Positions 31,132-44,278 of a stretch of DNA of 64,000 nucleotides are shown piece after piece. Where the stretch lies: assembly GCA_014904845.1 (NCBI GenBank), contig MU119210.1, forward strand, positions 248,001 to 312,000, given 5' to 3'. This DNA is from Acephala macrosclerotiorum. Lineage: Eukaryota > Ascomycota > Leotiomycetes > Helotiales > Mollisiaceae. The notes under the pieces were generated by a model, which was given only the letters and a program-made list of their open reading frames with translations, did not search any database and had not been told where the DNA came from. Numbering within the stretch: the stretch's first letter is position 1; the number at the start of each line of letters is the position of its first letter. The translations under genes were made by a program, and so were the position numbers.

Positions 31132-33305
31132 TTTCCTGGCTACGCAACTGCTTTGAAAAGTTTGCGCAACCTTTTATCGAAAGTCTCGTCGACCACAAAC
31201 TTTTCACAGCACCGACGTCAAGACGCCGAAAACTCCACAAAAAGCCACTTCAATAGGCCTCCAAAGCCGACGATTTCTTTCCTTGCATACTCACGGGCAT
31301 ATTACGGTGCGGCCGCATGGCTGGCGTAGGGGAGGACATTTTATCTCTGGATCTTCGTGCACGTCCTCAACCTAATCAAAAATGGTGGACCGCTCTTCGA
31401 TTCTTGGCAGCGGTCCTCAGCAGCGGTTCCTCTCTTCATGATATCTGGGTCTGGATTTCGACGGCAGTGGGACGGACTTTTTTCTTCTTCTGCTTCTCAT
31501 GGTTCGGGGTTTGATTCTGGTCTGATTTCTCTCCTCTGAGGTCAGGGAAGACGGGATACCCAAATGGAATAAAATGCGTTGCGAGGATACCTTCGGATTC
31601 GATGATTTTTCATGCATCAGCTTAGGGAAATTTACAGCCTGGATTTTATCCTACTACCGATCATAAGTGATGTGTCTCGAGTTCAGAATTATCAAGGACG
31701 AAAGGATGAACAAGAAGCAAGGCTTGGAGTGGAAGTTTCTTCATGGTGGCCGTGCCATGTGTTCGTTTCATGAACGGATCACTGCATGAGCTGTACGCCA
31801 CGCTGTCAAACTTGTCTGTCTCTTCCCGTCCGCCCTCTCGGACTAAACTCCGAGTCTGGGGGTTTCCCGTGGAAACGGGCAATAGACCGGTGCAGCATCT
31901 CTGCCAAACAAATGGAAATGACCATCATGGGAAATGAATGGCGGCCCAGCCCCTCGTTCCTGAGAGTGGGGGTCTGCATTTGCTTCTTCACCGTGGCTTG
32001 TGGGGAAGAAGCGGTCAGGACTTAGGAACAGCTTGATGAGGGAAATGATGTAAAGATACATGCCGATACTTCTGCAAAGCAATAAGCGTTTGAATTTGTC
32101 GAATGCGCTTCCCGTCGACTAGCAATGCAATATAAGGTTTCTGGAGTTTGGGATAGCGGCGGCGAAACCGTCAACCAGGCCGGCGGAACCTTTTTCTAGC
32201 AACGTAAACGCGATGAAGATTTGACAAGTTCCCCGACACTTTGTTTACGAAACATGTTCCTGAGTGGTCAACCAACCACCAAATTATCTCTTCTCTGGTC
32301 GTATATTAAAAGCTTAATCTTATCGGTTTTAAGGTTTTGTACAGCCTTACGACCACAAAATACACTCATCCCTTAAGCTTAAAAACCTTCCCGCACCTCC
32401 AATCTGTCTCCAGTTTTCGGACTTTCGCACCACGATATCACTTCACTCATAGACCGTCTTTTTTGCACACAAAATCACGTATTTGACGTCGTATGTTCCG
32501 ACTTAACCGTCAGATCACTAGAGTTTGACTCTGGCGCTGGCGCTAGCACCAATACGAGATCGTTCTCCGCATTCCATCGGCGCTTTAACAAGCGCATCAC
32601 ACGGTGGTGTGCACTATGTTTAATATAGCTAGTACAGCGATAACAGTAGGAGTAGATTCAGGAGAAACAGCTGTTCAATTGGCTTGCTGCAAGCAATTGA
32701 CCGTTTGAGCGAGTGGTAAGACAAAGCTAGGCCTATTCAGGAATAGCAGGCATTGCCCGTTGAAGTGGTGGGCGCTTCAGATCCACTCTATCCCTGTCTC
32801 TCGGCCCATACGAGGTCAACGTCTCTCCGCCATCTCCTCTGCGCAGATTCTTACTTTCCCTCCTCCTCCCCATCATCCCACTCGACAGCCGACTTCGACT
32901 TCGACTTCGACATCCCAGGACTTTTGTCCATTTCCTTTCGCTCGACGAATACACTCGCTTTACTTCTTACGAGCATCTAATAATTCAGCAACACTCGCAT
33001 CTGTTTTTCTCGGGAACGGAAGCCACAATCGTTGAGATTGACCAATTAGGCAGGCCGTCTGCTCGCAACGCCCCTTCCAAGAATCGTGGCCCGGATCAAC
33101 TTCCTGTCCATTGCGGACTGCAGAGAACGTTGTCAAGAATCCTTCACCCTGCATCACGCCCGTTGAAGGCTACCTCTTGCATCTTTTAATTTACTTTGTT
33201 TTTAATCGCCCCAGAGCCATCGCGTCGCCTATCGCTCGACTTGGTTTCTTGGGTTCTTGGGTTCTTAATTTTTAATATCCTCGACGACGGGTACCCGCAC
33301 ACATA
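31132..33305. other. Intergenic region, long upstream region of the CRH gene
   Basis: 2.2 kb with no recognisable gene. The last 500 bp are pyrimidine-rich and contain short tandem motifs: three CTTCGA units near 32888, and repeated TTCTTGGG near 33245. The part next to the CRH start is likely promoter and 5' leader, and the part next to 31131 is 3' UTR of the SANT gene. Confidence 0.45.
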
Positions 33306-34758
33306 ATGGTTCGATCATCGTCATTGTTGGCCGTGTTGGCGACCGTGTCGTTGACTTTCGCTACTGCTCCATCGTGTGGTCTTTCTAACAAATGTCCTTC
33401 TGATACGCCTTGCTGCTCGCGTGAGTGCCTTCTCTGAATCTCGAAATGGGGAGGCTGGAGACTAATGTATCTCGCGTGTAGAATACGGGGAATGTGGTGT
33501 TGGAGCGTACTGCTTGGGAGGTTGCGACCCTCGATCATCCTTCTCCCTCGATTCCTGCACTCCTGAACCAGTCTGCAAGAGCCAAACGTACACATTCGAA
33601 AACCTGGATAGAATAGCAGCAAACACGAAATATCTCGGAGATGCTTCAACGGCAGACTGGGTTTCTAGTGGACAGCCAGTATCCTACCAGAACAATGTTC
33701 TATTGACCATGGCACCGGACACTGTTGGAACTCTTTTGGCCAGTACGACATATATGTGGTATGGAAATGTGCAAGCTACTTTCAAGACTAGCAGAGGACA
33801 GGGTGTTGTCACTGCTTTCATTCTGTTGTCAGATGTCAAGGACGAAATTGATTACGAATTCGTTGGTGCTGATTTGGAAGTCGCTCAGTCGAACTACTAC
33901 TTCCAGGGTATTCCGGATTGTGAGTAGAATTGACAAGCTCTTTGCTGAAGAAACTACTGATTCAGGGTAGATACACATTCGCACAACATCTCTCTTTCGG
34001 ACACATTCAATAATTACCACACCTACGAGATTGACTGGACTCCAGACACAATTACCTGGAAGGTGGATGGACAGGTTGGCCGAACCTTGAAGCGATCTGA
34101 TACCTGGAATGCGACTTCGAACCAATGGATGTACCCTCAGACACCCTCTCGTGTCCAGCTCTCCCTGTGGCCTGCAGGTCTAGCCTCCAACGGTCAAGGT
34201 ACCGTGGACTGGGCTGGTGGGTTGGTTGACTGGAATTCTCAAGATATCCAGAATAACGGATACTACTACGCCACATTCCAATCGGTGACCATTTCCTGCT
34301 ACAATGCTACTTCAGCACCCGGCACCAACACTGGCGTTTCGTACACATACAATGGCTACGCTGGTACCAATGATACTGTTGTTGATGGCACCGATAAGAC
34401 TGTTCTCAGCTCTTTCATAGCTACAGGCACCAACATGACTCTTGGTGCACAGTCATCGTCAGGAACGTCTTCGGGTTCTACACCTTCAACAACCGCCGAA
34501 ACTGTCCCAGGTCTTACCGGTGGTGACCCAGGTGTTGATTCCCACTCGTCGAGCTCCGCAGCAGCAGGCTCAGGCTCCACCGCAACCCAATCAGCAGGAT
34601 CCAGCGCTTCCTCTAGCTCATCATCCAATGGCTTCAGCCAAGGCGACTCAAGCACAGGCAGCAAGAGCGGTGCAGACAAGTTGGCAATTGGACAAGACAA
34701 ACTGAAGGGCAGTGTGTTTGCTGGTATTATTGCCCTCATGGCAATGATGGCCCTATAA
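33306..34758 (+). CDS. CRH1: CRH-type GPI-anchored transglycosidase (GH16, with CBM18)
   Basis: A cell-wall enzyme that links chitin to beta-glucan. Exons 33306-33420, 33482-33919 and 33971-34758 give 446 aa. It has a signal peptide, then a cysteine-rich chitin-binding module (CGLSNKCPSDTPCCS then QYGECGVGAYCLGGC). The GH16 domain carries the catalytic motif DEIDYEFVG (nucleophile and acid/base Glu), followed by NNYHTYEIDWTPDTITWKVD and TPSRVQLSLWPAGLASN. A Ser/Thr-rich linker and C-terminal hydrophobic segment (GSVFAGIIALMAMMAL) indicate a GPI anchor. The second acceptor must be TAG at 33968-33970, because the nearer CAG would put a stop codon in frame. Confidence 0.96.
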
Positions 34759-35790
34759 AATAAAAACTTGGGCTAGCAAGTGGTTGGGTCTGATGCATTT
34801 TTGTATGGTTGGGCATTGCATTTTTCTTTGTGTTTATACCGATTATAGTTTACTCTTATATCTTAATAGCGTTGGCCGTCCACTCCCTTGGATTGAGTAG
34901 GATAGGGCTTGAATACGCTAAATATTCTTGTACATATACTTGATGAGGGTGTTGGGGCGATAATTCTAAGGCATGGAGGAAATGAGAAGATGAAAAACAA
35001 TAAGAATGGAGACGTTTCGGTTGACTTGGTTTCGTTGAACATTGTGATTTCAAAATATCGACTTGAGCGAGTGCTATTCAGAACATTCCGAATGCTCGAA
35101 CCACTCTGAACCCTCTGAATACCTGGAGAGTTCAAATCATTTGGAATATCTGTACTGTACATCGTCTTACTCCCCAGATAGATATCTGCTACCCTCGATA
35201 TTTGTGTTCCGATCCCCTCGTCTCAGAGAAGACGGGGTGTATTTATACTCGTGACAGTTTGATACTCATAACTCCAGAACAGCTTCTGGAACAAGTATTA
35301 CATAATGTTGGAACAAGTACGTCTTCAAACTGAACTACAACTTTCGATACGAAACCTAAACAGTTAATCTATCTGATGAGAACTCGGACCGAACTTTGAA
35401 GAGTTTGAGTTCATTTTTTAAAACTTTGTTGGTTATTCGGATGGAACAATTTGCTTTCAGCCTCAACTCTGCAACTCAGCGTTTATCATGATAGGCACTC
35501 CTGGGTTCTACTCCAGAGGCGGGTGAAATATTCCCTCGTATGTCAATTTGTTGGAATGTTGTGCTTCGTCTTTTCTGTCTTTGACTAGTCTTTAAGATGG
35601 TTGCCTGTGCAAGAATTGAGTCTTCAAGTCTACGCTTGAAGCTGAGGTCGAAAAATCTTCGGATGAATTGAAATCAGATGAAACAGAAGCAAGGAAGGGA
35701 TCATGCTTGGATGAGAGTGAGTTGAGAAGTCAAAATCATGCAGTGCAGAATCACAAATCTCAACCACAACCACAACAACCATCAACCTCT
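34759..35790. other. Intergenic region between convergent genes
   Basis: 1.0 kb between the 3' ends of the CRH and C45-hydrolase genes. Only short open frames and no recognisable element. Confidence 0.45.
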
Positions 35791-37099
35791 TCACCAAGGC
35801 ATCTTCAACACAGGTCCTTCCTCACCACTTCCCGGCCGTCCCCATACTACCTCAGCTGATGGCTTCTCACCCTCCTTGAACCTCATAACAATATTAAACA
35901 ACGTACTACTCCTCGTCTCAATCGGTCTAATCGGATCCTCCTGACAGCAAATAGCTTGCGGAGCATTAAACATATCCGAGAAAACCTTCTCCCTCAAGGA
36001 CTCAGCTGTGACTTTCTTTCCACCCTCGGCCATTTCGTTGGTAAGAAGACGAGCACGATCAAGGCGAATAGGAGATCCAGCTAGCCAGGGAGGTTCGTTG
36101 ACGAATTTATTCTCGATGAAATGGTTTGTGTGGCAGATGAGTCCTTTTTCGTTGGCGTGGAGATGGATGTCTCCTAAAGGTGAGAGTTCAAGACTAGTAG
36201 GCCCCGTCAAATCAGCAATGAGAATGTGTTGTGCTGATGCGGTACCGCCTAGAGATTTGAGTTTGCTGATCGCGGCCTCGGCTGAAGTTGCCTCTAGACA
36301 GAGTCGAAGGGCAATGTGGATTGGTAGTTTGCTCGAATCACAAGGCTTTGCTCGGATGGCGTTTAGACAGGTTCCTACGGAAGAGGAGTTGAAGCCGATT
36401 TTGCCTACGATTCCTGCCTGGTTGGGGTTAATGTCTGTTGTCAGGTGAATAGTTTAGAGGGGAGCGGACTTCGGTGATCATCCAGATCTTTGGCTTGCCG
36501 GGTTGTTCGATGGACATCATGGCGAGATTCTGTTTGACTCTCGCAGTCCAATCCCAGTCTGTCGAAAGAGTTAGTACGTATTCACCTTTAATGTTTCGAA
36601 GAGTCAACAAGCCGAGGTTCCAAGCCCAGAAGAGATATCGCATTTCAACGTCAGAACTTGGCTTACTCTGAGCCAAATAAACACCCTCACCCCCCGTTTT
36701 CCACCCAACACTAGTACACCCATCCTCAAACAACCCCAACGCAATCTCACTCCTAGCATTCAACGCCACAACATCCAAAACACCAACCCCTGCACCCTCA
36801 GCTATGCCCTTCATCTCTTCATAAAGCTCAGGAGCTATATTTTCAATAGTTTGGCTGTATTCTTGGGCTATGAGACGAACGGCTGGCCAGTCGAGTTTTG
36901 ATGTTGACTTGAACATTGCTGTGTAAACTTGGATTTGAGCGTGGATTTTGGAGGAGAGTTGGCGCCCATGTTGGAGTCCGATCTGGCGATGATGGTCAAT
37001 ATGTAACTTTTCAATATGCATGGCGCTGTATACATCTCTGGGGTTGCCTGAGAGCTCGACGATCTCTGGTGCGACAAATTCCTGTGCTATGGAACCCAT
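35791..37099 (-). CDS. Isopenicillin N acyltransferase-like protein (peptidase C45, Ntn hydrolase)
   Basis: Homolog of acyl-CoA:6-aminopenicillanate acyltransferase, a self-cleaving Ntn hydrolase. Exons 37099-37034, 36982-36667, 36558-36470 and 36417-35791 give 365 aa. The joined protein reads LSGNPRDIGLQHGRQLSSKI, NARSEIALGLFEDGCTSVGW (Gly-Cys autoprocessing site with the nucleophile Cys), LAQNWDWTARVKQNL, ITEAGIVGKIGFNSSSVG and CHTNHF. Two introns (51 and 108 nt) are multiples of three and free of stops, so the first 224 codons also read straight through. The C-terminus is LKMPW, without the peroxisomal ARL of the penicillin enzyme. No other beta-lactam gene is nearby, so a different acyl-amide or peptide substrate is likely. 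Confidence 0.92.
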
Positions 37100-37572
37100 T
37101 TTCGAATTTGCTTGAGTCTTCTACTGAGTTAAGGATGAAGTTGAAACAGAGGTTGTTGTGCTATCTGCTTTAAGAGATGATGATTGTATTTATGATTGCG
37201 TCTTGCTGTTTAGATCTGAGGCAGACCCCACCTTTGCCTTGCACGTGAACGGGAGTACCCTAGCTCGTCGTTATTGCTTTGTGAGCCCTATCGATAATCA
37301 CTCACCCTGGGGCAATGGAAGAAGTAGAGAATGTAACGCAAGGTTGAACTTTGGGAGGAATTTTTGTTGGTCCAAAGGATGATGACATTCGCTTCGTCGT
37401 CTCCCCTATTATTCCTCGCTTACCGGATCTGGTCCGAATGAAAGCAAAAGATTTGGCTCATAACTCTCCCATATCACCCTAGAAATTCACTTATAAAATG
37501 AAAATGAAGATATTTAATACCTACTCATTCCTTCTGATACAATTCATAACCCGTTTGATAAGCAAAAAGATA
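37100..37572. other. Intergenic region
   Basis: 470 bp containing the promoter of the C45-hydrolase gene and the 3' UTR of Eme1. No gene seen. Confidence 0.45.
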
Positions 37573-39689
37573 TTATACTCCTGTACTAGTAGGATCTGTC
37601 TCCATAAACACGTTGTACACTCGCCGAGAAATGGCTTGCCCAACCTTTCGATCAGTAAACGATCCATTCCCGTTCGAATCCTTCCTGCACTCTGCTACAG
37701 CCATCGGACCCTCCTCTTCAAATCCCTTGACCAATTTTTGCACCGTTGGGTATTCCGCTGCGATGCCATGAGCGACCGCTTTAGTGACGCGGAGCATTTC
37801 TTGCAGCATCTTGATGTAGGTATCTTCAGGATTGTCACCGGTTTTGACCTGACCCGATTCCATGGAGAATGTTGTATCCAAACTCTGGCTTTGGAGTCTG
37901 GAAATGTTAGCTGCAATTCATGGTAGACTTCGAATAGAACGCGCGAAACTCACTTCTCGGGAATCAAAGAAATCTGCTCTGTAAAATTCAACACCTGTTC
38001 TGCAGTCTCGCTCACATGGTTGGTGTGGTGAATGAGAACACCATGTACAACCTGCAAATTAAGCAAAGCATCCTCAAGCAAGTCTTCATCAATATACTCA
38101 GGCTCCTTCTTTCGTCGCTGGCTGGCAGTCGGCGGTTCCACTTCCTGGGGACCATGGCTCCTAACAGCCTCCTTGAATTGCCTTTCCTTTATGAGTCGAT
38201 TCTTTTTTATCCATGGCATATAACCTTCAATCAAGTAAATGACCTTGCATGAATCGTACTTTGTCTGCAGCTTCAGGACATGAGTATCGAGGTCTTGCCC
38301 TTCATCGCCCAAGGCTAGTTCGACGAAGTCCTTGGCAAGTAGGACGCACATAACGAACTTCTCAGACTGGATCCTTTTTGGAACCACATCCCACCTGTCT
38401 AGCTCCTCGTTGTACTCTCGGTCCACCTTCCGCTTCCACTTTATGATGGGTAGCGTGCTTTCCGTCTCTGCATGCTCAGCTTGCTTGGCTTCAAAAAATG
38501 TTGTAAGTTGATCTTTGAGCTTTGGAGCCAAGCATGACGGTAGGTCAACGATCATCTCCTTGATCGAGATCTTCTTGTCGGTTCGCTTCATGTTGGCTTT
38601 GGCAATCTCTGCATCCGCTGCCTTCTTCCGAGCCCTTTCTTCCTTCTCGAGTCTTTTCTTTTCTTTCTCTGCCTCTTTGACATGCGCCTTCTCCTTCGCC
38701 TTCTCAGCCTTTTCTTTCGCCGCCTTCTCTTTAGCTTTCTCCTTGTTATGTTTATCTAGAACTGCCTGTACCGAATGTGAAGAGCTTTTAGTCGTCTTCG
38801 AAGAGGCTTTGGCAGGTCGGGTCGAAGCAGCTGAAATAAGATCATGCTCACGATCCGAAGAAAAGTCAAAATCCGAGAGCCCGTTCGTCTTCTTGCTGTA
38901 GTTTGGGAGTGCAGATCCAAGACTGTCATCACTGTCCTCATGTATTGTATAGGTGTTCCTTCCATTGCCGCTGCTTGCTTTCCCTTTGCCCTTGAGGTTC
39001 CGAAGTTCATGTAGCTCAGGCAGGTTCTCGTCCTCCTCGCTATCTTCTGCTTGTCTTTTCTTCTCCCTTCGTTTTCTTGCTGCCTCTGCAACGTAATCCG
39101 GTGAACTTGTGAACAAGATCTCATCTTCAACAGCCTTTGTCTTGGTCACTCGCTTCGAAACAGGCGCAATTGTAGCTTTCGACCCTGCTGCTCTTGTAGA
39201 CGACTCGATGTTGGAGACAGACCTCTTATATCCACCCGCTTTTAGGAGCGTCTGCTTCGAAGGACCAGTTTGTGGGGAAGAGGAGACTCGTCGTCTTTTC
39301 GTAGGCGGTGGTGACGACGCGAATGGATCATCGAAGGAGCCGTAGTATGTCTCATCGTTAATCGAATTGTTGAAATTCGGTTTATCGTTTTCAGAGTCAT
39401 CTAAAGTAATGATATCTGCGACCTTCTTGGCAGGAGTTGCAGGTTTCTTTGTGATGTTCGCATTTGATGTCCGTTCCATTAACACAGTCGCAGGTTTGGG
39501 CATTGGCGCTTCTGAAACTGGCGGAGCCTCAACACTGTCGGAAGAGAGATTGTCCCAATTCCAAGTAGAGCTCATAGGTCGCGGAGTCTCATATGAAAGG
39601 GCCTTCGTAGGCAGGTTTGTTGATGCTTTCGCAGCTACCGGGGGAGGTGCAGGTGGGCTCGAGGACGCTAAATTGATGTATACTGGCAT
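37573..39689 (-). CDS. EME1: Eme1/Mms4-type subunit of Mus81 structure-specific endonuclease
   Basis: Partner of Mus81, needed to cut branched DNA at stalled forks and recombination intermediates in the nucleus. Exons 39689-37954 and 37897-37573, joined as ISLIPEKLQSQSLDTT, give 686 aa. The N-terminal 300 residues are disordered and Ser/Pro-rich with a basic NLS-like PPPTKRRRVSS. A long Lys/Glu coiled coil follows (KEKAKEKAAKEKAEKAKEKA). The degenerate ERCC4 nuclease fold then appears (EKFVMCVLLAKDFVELAL, YDSCKVIYLIEGYMPWIKKN, LLNLQVVHGVLIHHTNHVSE). The C-terminal helix-hairpin-helix region has GIAAEYPTVQKLVKGFEEEG. I chose the ATG at 39689 because MPVYINLASSSPP resembles the usual start. An ATG at 39740 is also in frame. 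Confidence 0.93.
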
Positions 39690-40219
39690 GATTGCGGTTT
39701 CCTGACATTGGGAGAGGATAGAGACAGAATTTTTTGACACAATTCGTACAGGTATATCCTAATTACAACGTTGTGCGTTACAATTGAGATCCTTGGGATC
39801 CGAGAGGTTTGCAGAAATGACGCTTTGAATCGTGCGCCGTGTTGGATCGCGTTGGCGGAGTAGCGCTAGCACGTGATGCAGTCCGTCGTTCTCACTTGGG
39901 TGGCTTTGTTTTTGAAGTTGTCTGGGAGAGCACAGTTTGATGTCATCAAGGAAGAGTTTAATTTACAACTACAATTCGTTCTTCATTCAAGTCATGGCGT
40001 TACGCCATCATCGAGCTCCGCAGAGCAGAATCAAAAAGGTATCTACAAACTTAATCAATAACACCTTTGCCATGCCGGGTAGTCCATTCCTTCTGCGCCA
40101 TGTATATGCACTTTCATAACCATCCTAATGCACGAACCCAAGCCCCAGCCCTAGACATATACAGAGAAGAAAGCAAACAAAACCAGTCAGTCGTGTGAGC
40201 TCCACAAGATTGAAACCTC
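39690..40219. other. Intergenic region
   Basis: 530 bp between the Eme1 start and the 3' end of the Kcs1 gene. It likely holds the Eme1 promoter. No gene seen. Confidence 0.45.
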
Positions 40220-43200
40220 TCAATAACTGATATTACCCTCATCATCTTCATCCACACCGTCAATTGAAAGGCCGTTCTGGCTACTTTTGGACTCCGCAGT
40301 CCCGATACCCATTTTGAGACGAACATCTCTTTGAATTGTCCTGAAATAACGCCGCAAACTCCTCAAACCTCTCAAAAAACCATTGTCCGGTAAATCCGGG
40401 TGCCTTGGTGGGCAAGGCCGTTCAGCTGCATCGAAATCCTCCTTAGTAACACAATTAGCAAAATCTGCCATTTTGATTGAAATATTCCTCCCCTTAAGTC
40501 GCTCTTCTCGGTTTTCTGGGTCGATGGTAATTGGGTCTTCAACATCCCCATCGTAGATGAAAAGCAGACTAGCCGCGTAAAATCTGTATCCTGCAAGACC
40601 TCCGACGAGAAGCTCAAGTTGGGAAAGTTCTTCGAGTATGCCGGGAATGTGCCTCAGGACACTGGAATGGTCGATCCCGTTATACAAAAATCGAGTGAGA
40701 GCGTCCTGGAATTCCTGGCCAGCTTTGAGATCCCTTCCCGCGTACTTGTCTTGGAAAACATAATCGTGTTTCGAAACGTCCCACACCTGCACTCCACACA
40801 CCCTGACGCCGAGCTGCTTCGAAGTCGTTTCTTCGCACTTGCGACGTTGTGATTCCTGTTTCTTTTCGGTCGCATCCACGCCGTATTGCCGGGTCCCCAT
40901 TTTGAGATCCATAACGCAAGGTCGCTTCATACCACATGTCAAGTCCTCGAGAAGCAGGAAGTACTCCGAACGAGAATCTGGTTGAGCTCGGGCTTCTTTT
41001 GGATTCACCGGTCTTGGAAGATCCATAAGAATTGCTCCATCCGAGGGAGTGTCCTCGCTTGTCGATACAGGAGTTCCAGGGTCCTCGTGATGTACAAAAG
41101 ATGGGTGAGTTTCTTGAACCCCCTTCGAAATGCGAGAAGATCTGCCGTTTCTCATCTCAAGATCCATTGGAAACACGTCGTCTTCAACATCACCCTTGTA
41201 GCCAGCATCATCGGCCTCCTCGAAATACTTCAAATCCCCACGGCCTTCAGCTCCTTCTGTTGGCTTACGACGAAGACTGCCACTAGAGTAGCGCCTCTGA
41301 CGTTTGCCACCTGCTGAAGACCCTTCAGCATACGGTATTTCAGGCTCCGGTGCACTTGTGCCTGCCCTGCCATCAAACTCGACATCAGCATCATCCGTGC
41401 CTGTGCTCTCATCCCCTTCGGGCCGGTGTGAGCTTTGATCTGTAGACCCGTGCCTCTTCTCGGCCGCTGTTATCATGGCCTTCTTCCGGATTGAATCCTC
41501 TTGCGGCGTTAATGGGACTTGCTGGCTCTGCTGTGCTGCTTTCAAGCTAGACTCCGAGTTTGATGTCCGAAGGGCGGTGCTAGTGCGGCTTTGCAGTGAG
41601 CGATACTGGGACGCTGGCTTCTGGTGGGGTTGTATAGGAATTGGTGCCAGGAATGCATCCTTGAACACTTCATTCCTCAACTGCTTGTTCACATGAGTCT
41701 TGCCCCAAGGATTCTGAGCCGTTGTTGGTCGAGTATCCTCAAGTTGCGGAGACCCATTGTAAAGCCGAGTTGAGATTGAAGTAACATTGTCGCTGTGGGA
41801 TCGATTATGAGATTCTGAAAACAGAGGCCGAGGTATCAGAAAGTTTGACGGAATGATATGTCTGTTGTCTGCAAACGTGACAGTAGGGATTGGTTGCGTA
41901 GTCGAGTCCAGAGATTGGCTGATCATCCTTTTCGGAGCCGCACGAGAATCAATAGTTGTTTGGCCATTGATGTTGGATGAGGACTCCTCGCTAACGTTGA
42001 TATCAGTGGGCTCTATGGAGCCATTTTGAGAAGCATTTTCGTTTGCTGTCACCACACCACTCTCACCATTTCTGGTAGACTTGCGGCGTTCCTTCCGATA
42101 AGTAACATTGAGTACCCCAATGTATCTGCAAAGAGTAACGCAATGCTGTTAGCGGATGCATGTCATTGATCGGTCTCATGGGGGCTCGGCGTCGGACTTC
42201 TTGACGAGGACTCAGCTTCCGAGCTCGGGGAAATGATGGGTAAATGAAAGTTCTGCATACCTTGGCATAAATTTCAACAGCTTTGGGTGGTAATGCTCAA
42301 TCCTTTCGTAGATCTCATTTTCACGGTTGTTTAATTGCTTACACACAGCCCGTTTCGAGAACTTCCACATTGTGGTATGACCACCCACTTGATGACGGTA
42401 GGGTTTAAGCTCAATAGCATACAGAGGCTCTGCCTCCTCAAGTTGGTGATCATGGACATACTGACCGTGATCATTGGCAAGAGGCTCTTTGGTCTTTAGC
42501 GTATCGAGTGCCGCGTGGAGATGTTCAGTGGCATGTGTACCGGTAGAATCGTGGTCATCCTCAACAACGATATTTTGACCGTCCTCAGAAGCAGGCAGTG
42601 TCCCTTGCTTGACGAGAGACGGTCTTGCCTCAAGCTGAGAAGGGGTTGTGGCTGTCTTGTCTTCAACGAGGTTCTTCTCCTCAACTTCACGTGACGATAT
42701 TGTGTGCTCTTCGAACCACTGCTGTGTAGTCTCCTCCACTGACGATTGAGCTGGGGGAAGTCTAACATCTGATTCGTATCCATGGGCCGCACGCTCTGCA
42801 GCTTGGTGGGTAGTTTGGTGAGGTACGAATAAAGCGCTGAAAACTTGCTCTTCTCCAGAATCATTCCCTTCGTCCATGGACTTGACATGAGACAACTTTA
42901 ACTCATCGTAGGAATCATCTTCAGCCTCCGTAGATTCCTGAGCTGCTTGTCTTTCAGTCATCGTCTTCTGCGTCCTCTCAGACTCAGGCACAGGTATACT
43001 ACCAGAAAAAGAAGAACCTTTTTGGCCACCAGGAGTCAAATTGTGATGCTTGCGAATGTCGGCCAGTAGACTAGGAGGCATTCTACGGATTTGATCCTCC
43101 GAAACAGTCTCGATAGTATGTGACACGTCGAAATAGCCGTCATCGGGGGCGAGACCATCGGTAGGGTTCATTTCTGAATCGGGATCTTGTCTTGATGACG

Positions 43201-44278
43201 GTCTGTCATCCTCAAAAGGAGAATTCGCAGGACTTCGCCAGTCTGGCTGGCCTGAATTGTCGATGTCCCTGACTTCCCTGGACTTTCTGTTGTGAGAATC
43301 CTGCCCTTGTTGGATCCTTGAGCTGGCAGTCGAGACTTTTCTGCTGTGTGAAATAGCATCTCTAATATGGCTGGCGCTACTGCTGTCTCGCGTTGTTGAC
43401 CTCTCTGCAGGAAGGCCTTCTTTGAACAGTCCTAGACTGTGGCTTGCCTTTCTACTTCTGCCGCTTGGTTCAACCCCAGCTAACGCTTTGCCAATGGACT
43501 CTTCAACCTGACCTCCGTGGCCGGCATCGGGTCCCTGCCCACCAATTGACCATGTCTTCTCAGCAGCGATTCCAGGACGAACATCTCTCCAAGATCGATA
43601 TTGGGCTCGCATGCCATCAGTCGGAGGATTGCTTGATATTGAGTCTGGGGAAGTGGGGCTTGGTGGTGGGCGGTCGCCTATCATGCCAGTGTCTCCTGGG
43701 TTGAAAGAATAGAAGCCGCCGGGCAGGTCTTGCACTCTCTTCTCCTTCGCTGTACGCTCCAACGAAGTACCTCTGATCTTGGTAGTGCCCAAGAAATCAC
43801 GGTGATTGGCAAGCATCGAGCTGAAATCGTTCATATCAAAAGTCGGCGACGTTGAAGTGGGTGTGTTCCCAAGTGTGACAGACCCCAGGAGGCTGCCTGC
43901 GGAGATTGAAGCAACCATCGCCATGTTGTCTCCTGTCCCTTCTCTTGTTGTCATTCCATTGTGGTGATGCGTCTCTACTTGAGGCGCTCCTGTCTGTATA
44001 GTGCTTGATTGCGGCTCAAGGTTACCGGTCGAGGAGTATGTATTCGTAGAGGTAATAGGGGAGCCTTCGTCAACTTCGTATGTCGTCGCCAGAGCTTGTG
44101 TCAACAAAGACGCAGACTTGGTTCGTGGAGGTGGAGTCCATTGTGGTTTTTTAGGAAAGTTGCCATCCCGAGAGTTTTTGTGTCCCTGCCCAGCTCTCAC
44201 CGATCCGGTGGATGCGGCATTTTCGGGCTCAATGGGGGAGCTTGACATGAGGCGGACATCTATCGAGTCGTCATGCAA
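40220..44278 (-). CDS. KCS1: Inositol hexakisphosphate kinase (Kcs1 type)
   Basis: Makes inositol pyrophosphates (PP-IP5) from IP6 and ATP. Exons 44278-42261 and 42125-40220 with a 135-nt intron give 1307 aa. The first 640 residues are disordered. The kinase N-lobe is seen at [20 protein letters not shown] and [20 protein letters not shown], and the exon join gives [16 protein letters not shown]. After a large disordered insert, the C-lobe holds [14 protein letters not shown], the P-x-x-x-D-x-K-x-G signature of the IPK family. [16 protein letters not shown] and [12 protein letters not shown] (metal-binding Asp region) follow. The insert between the two lobes is unusually long but typical for fungal Kcs1. 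M11 (44248) is an alternative start. Confidence 0.95.

Noticed and set aside
35791..37099. Penicillin gene cluster
   Set aside because: Only the acyltransferase-like gene is present. Neighbours are CRH and Eme1, with no ACV synthetase or isopenicillin N synthase.
38515..38901. 128-codon plus-strand open frame rich in Ser, Phe and Ala
   Set aside because: It is the antisense of the Lys/Glu coiled coil of Eme1.
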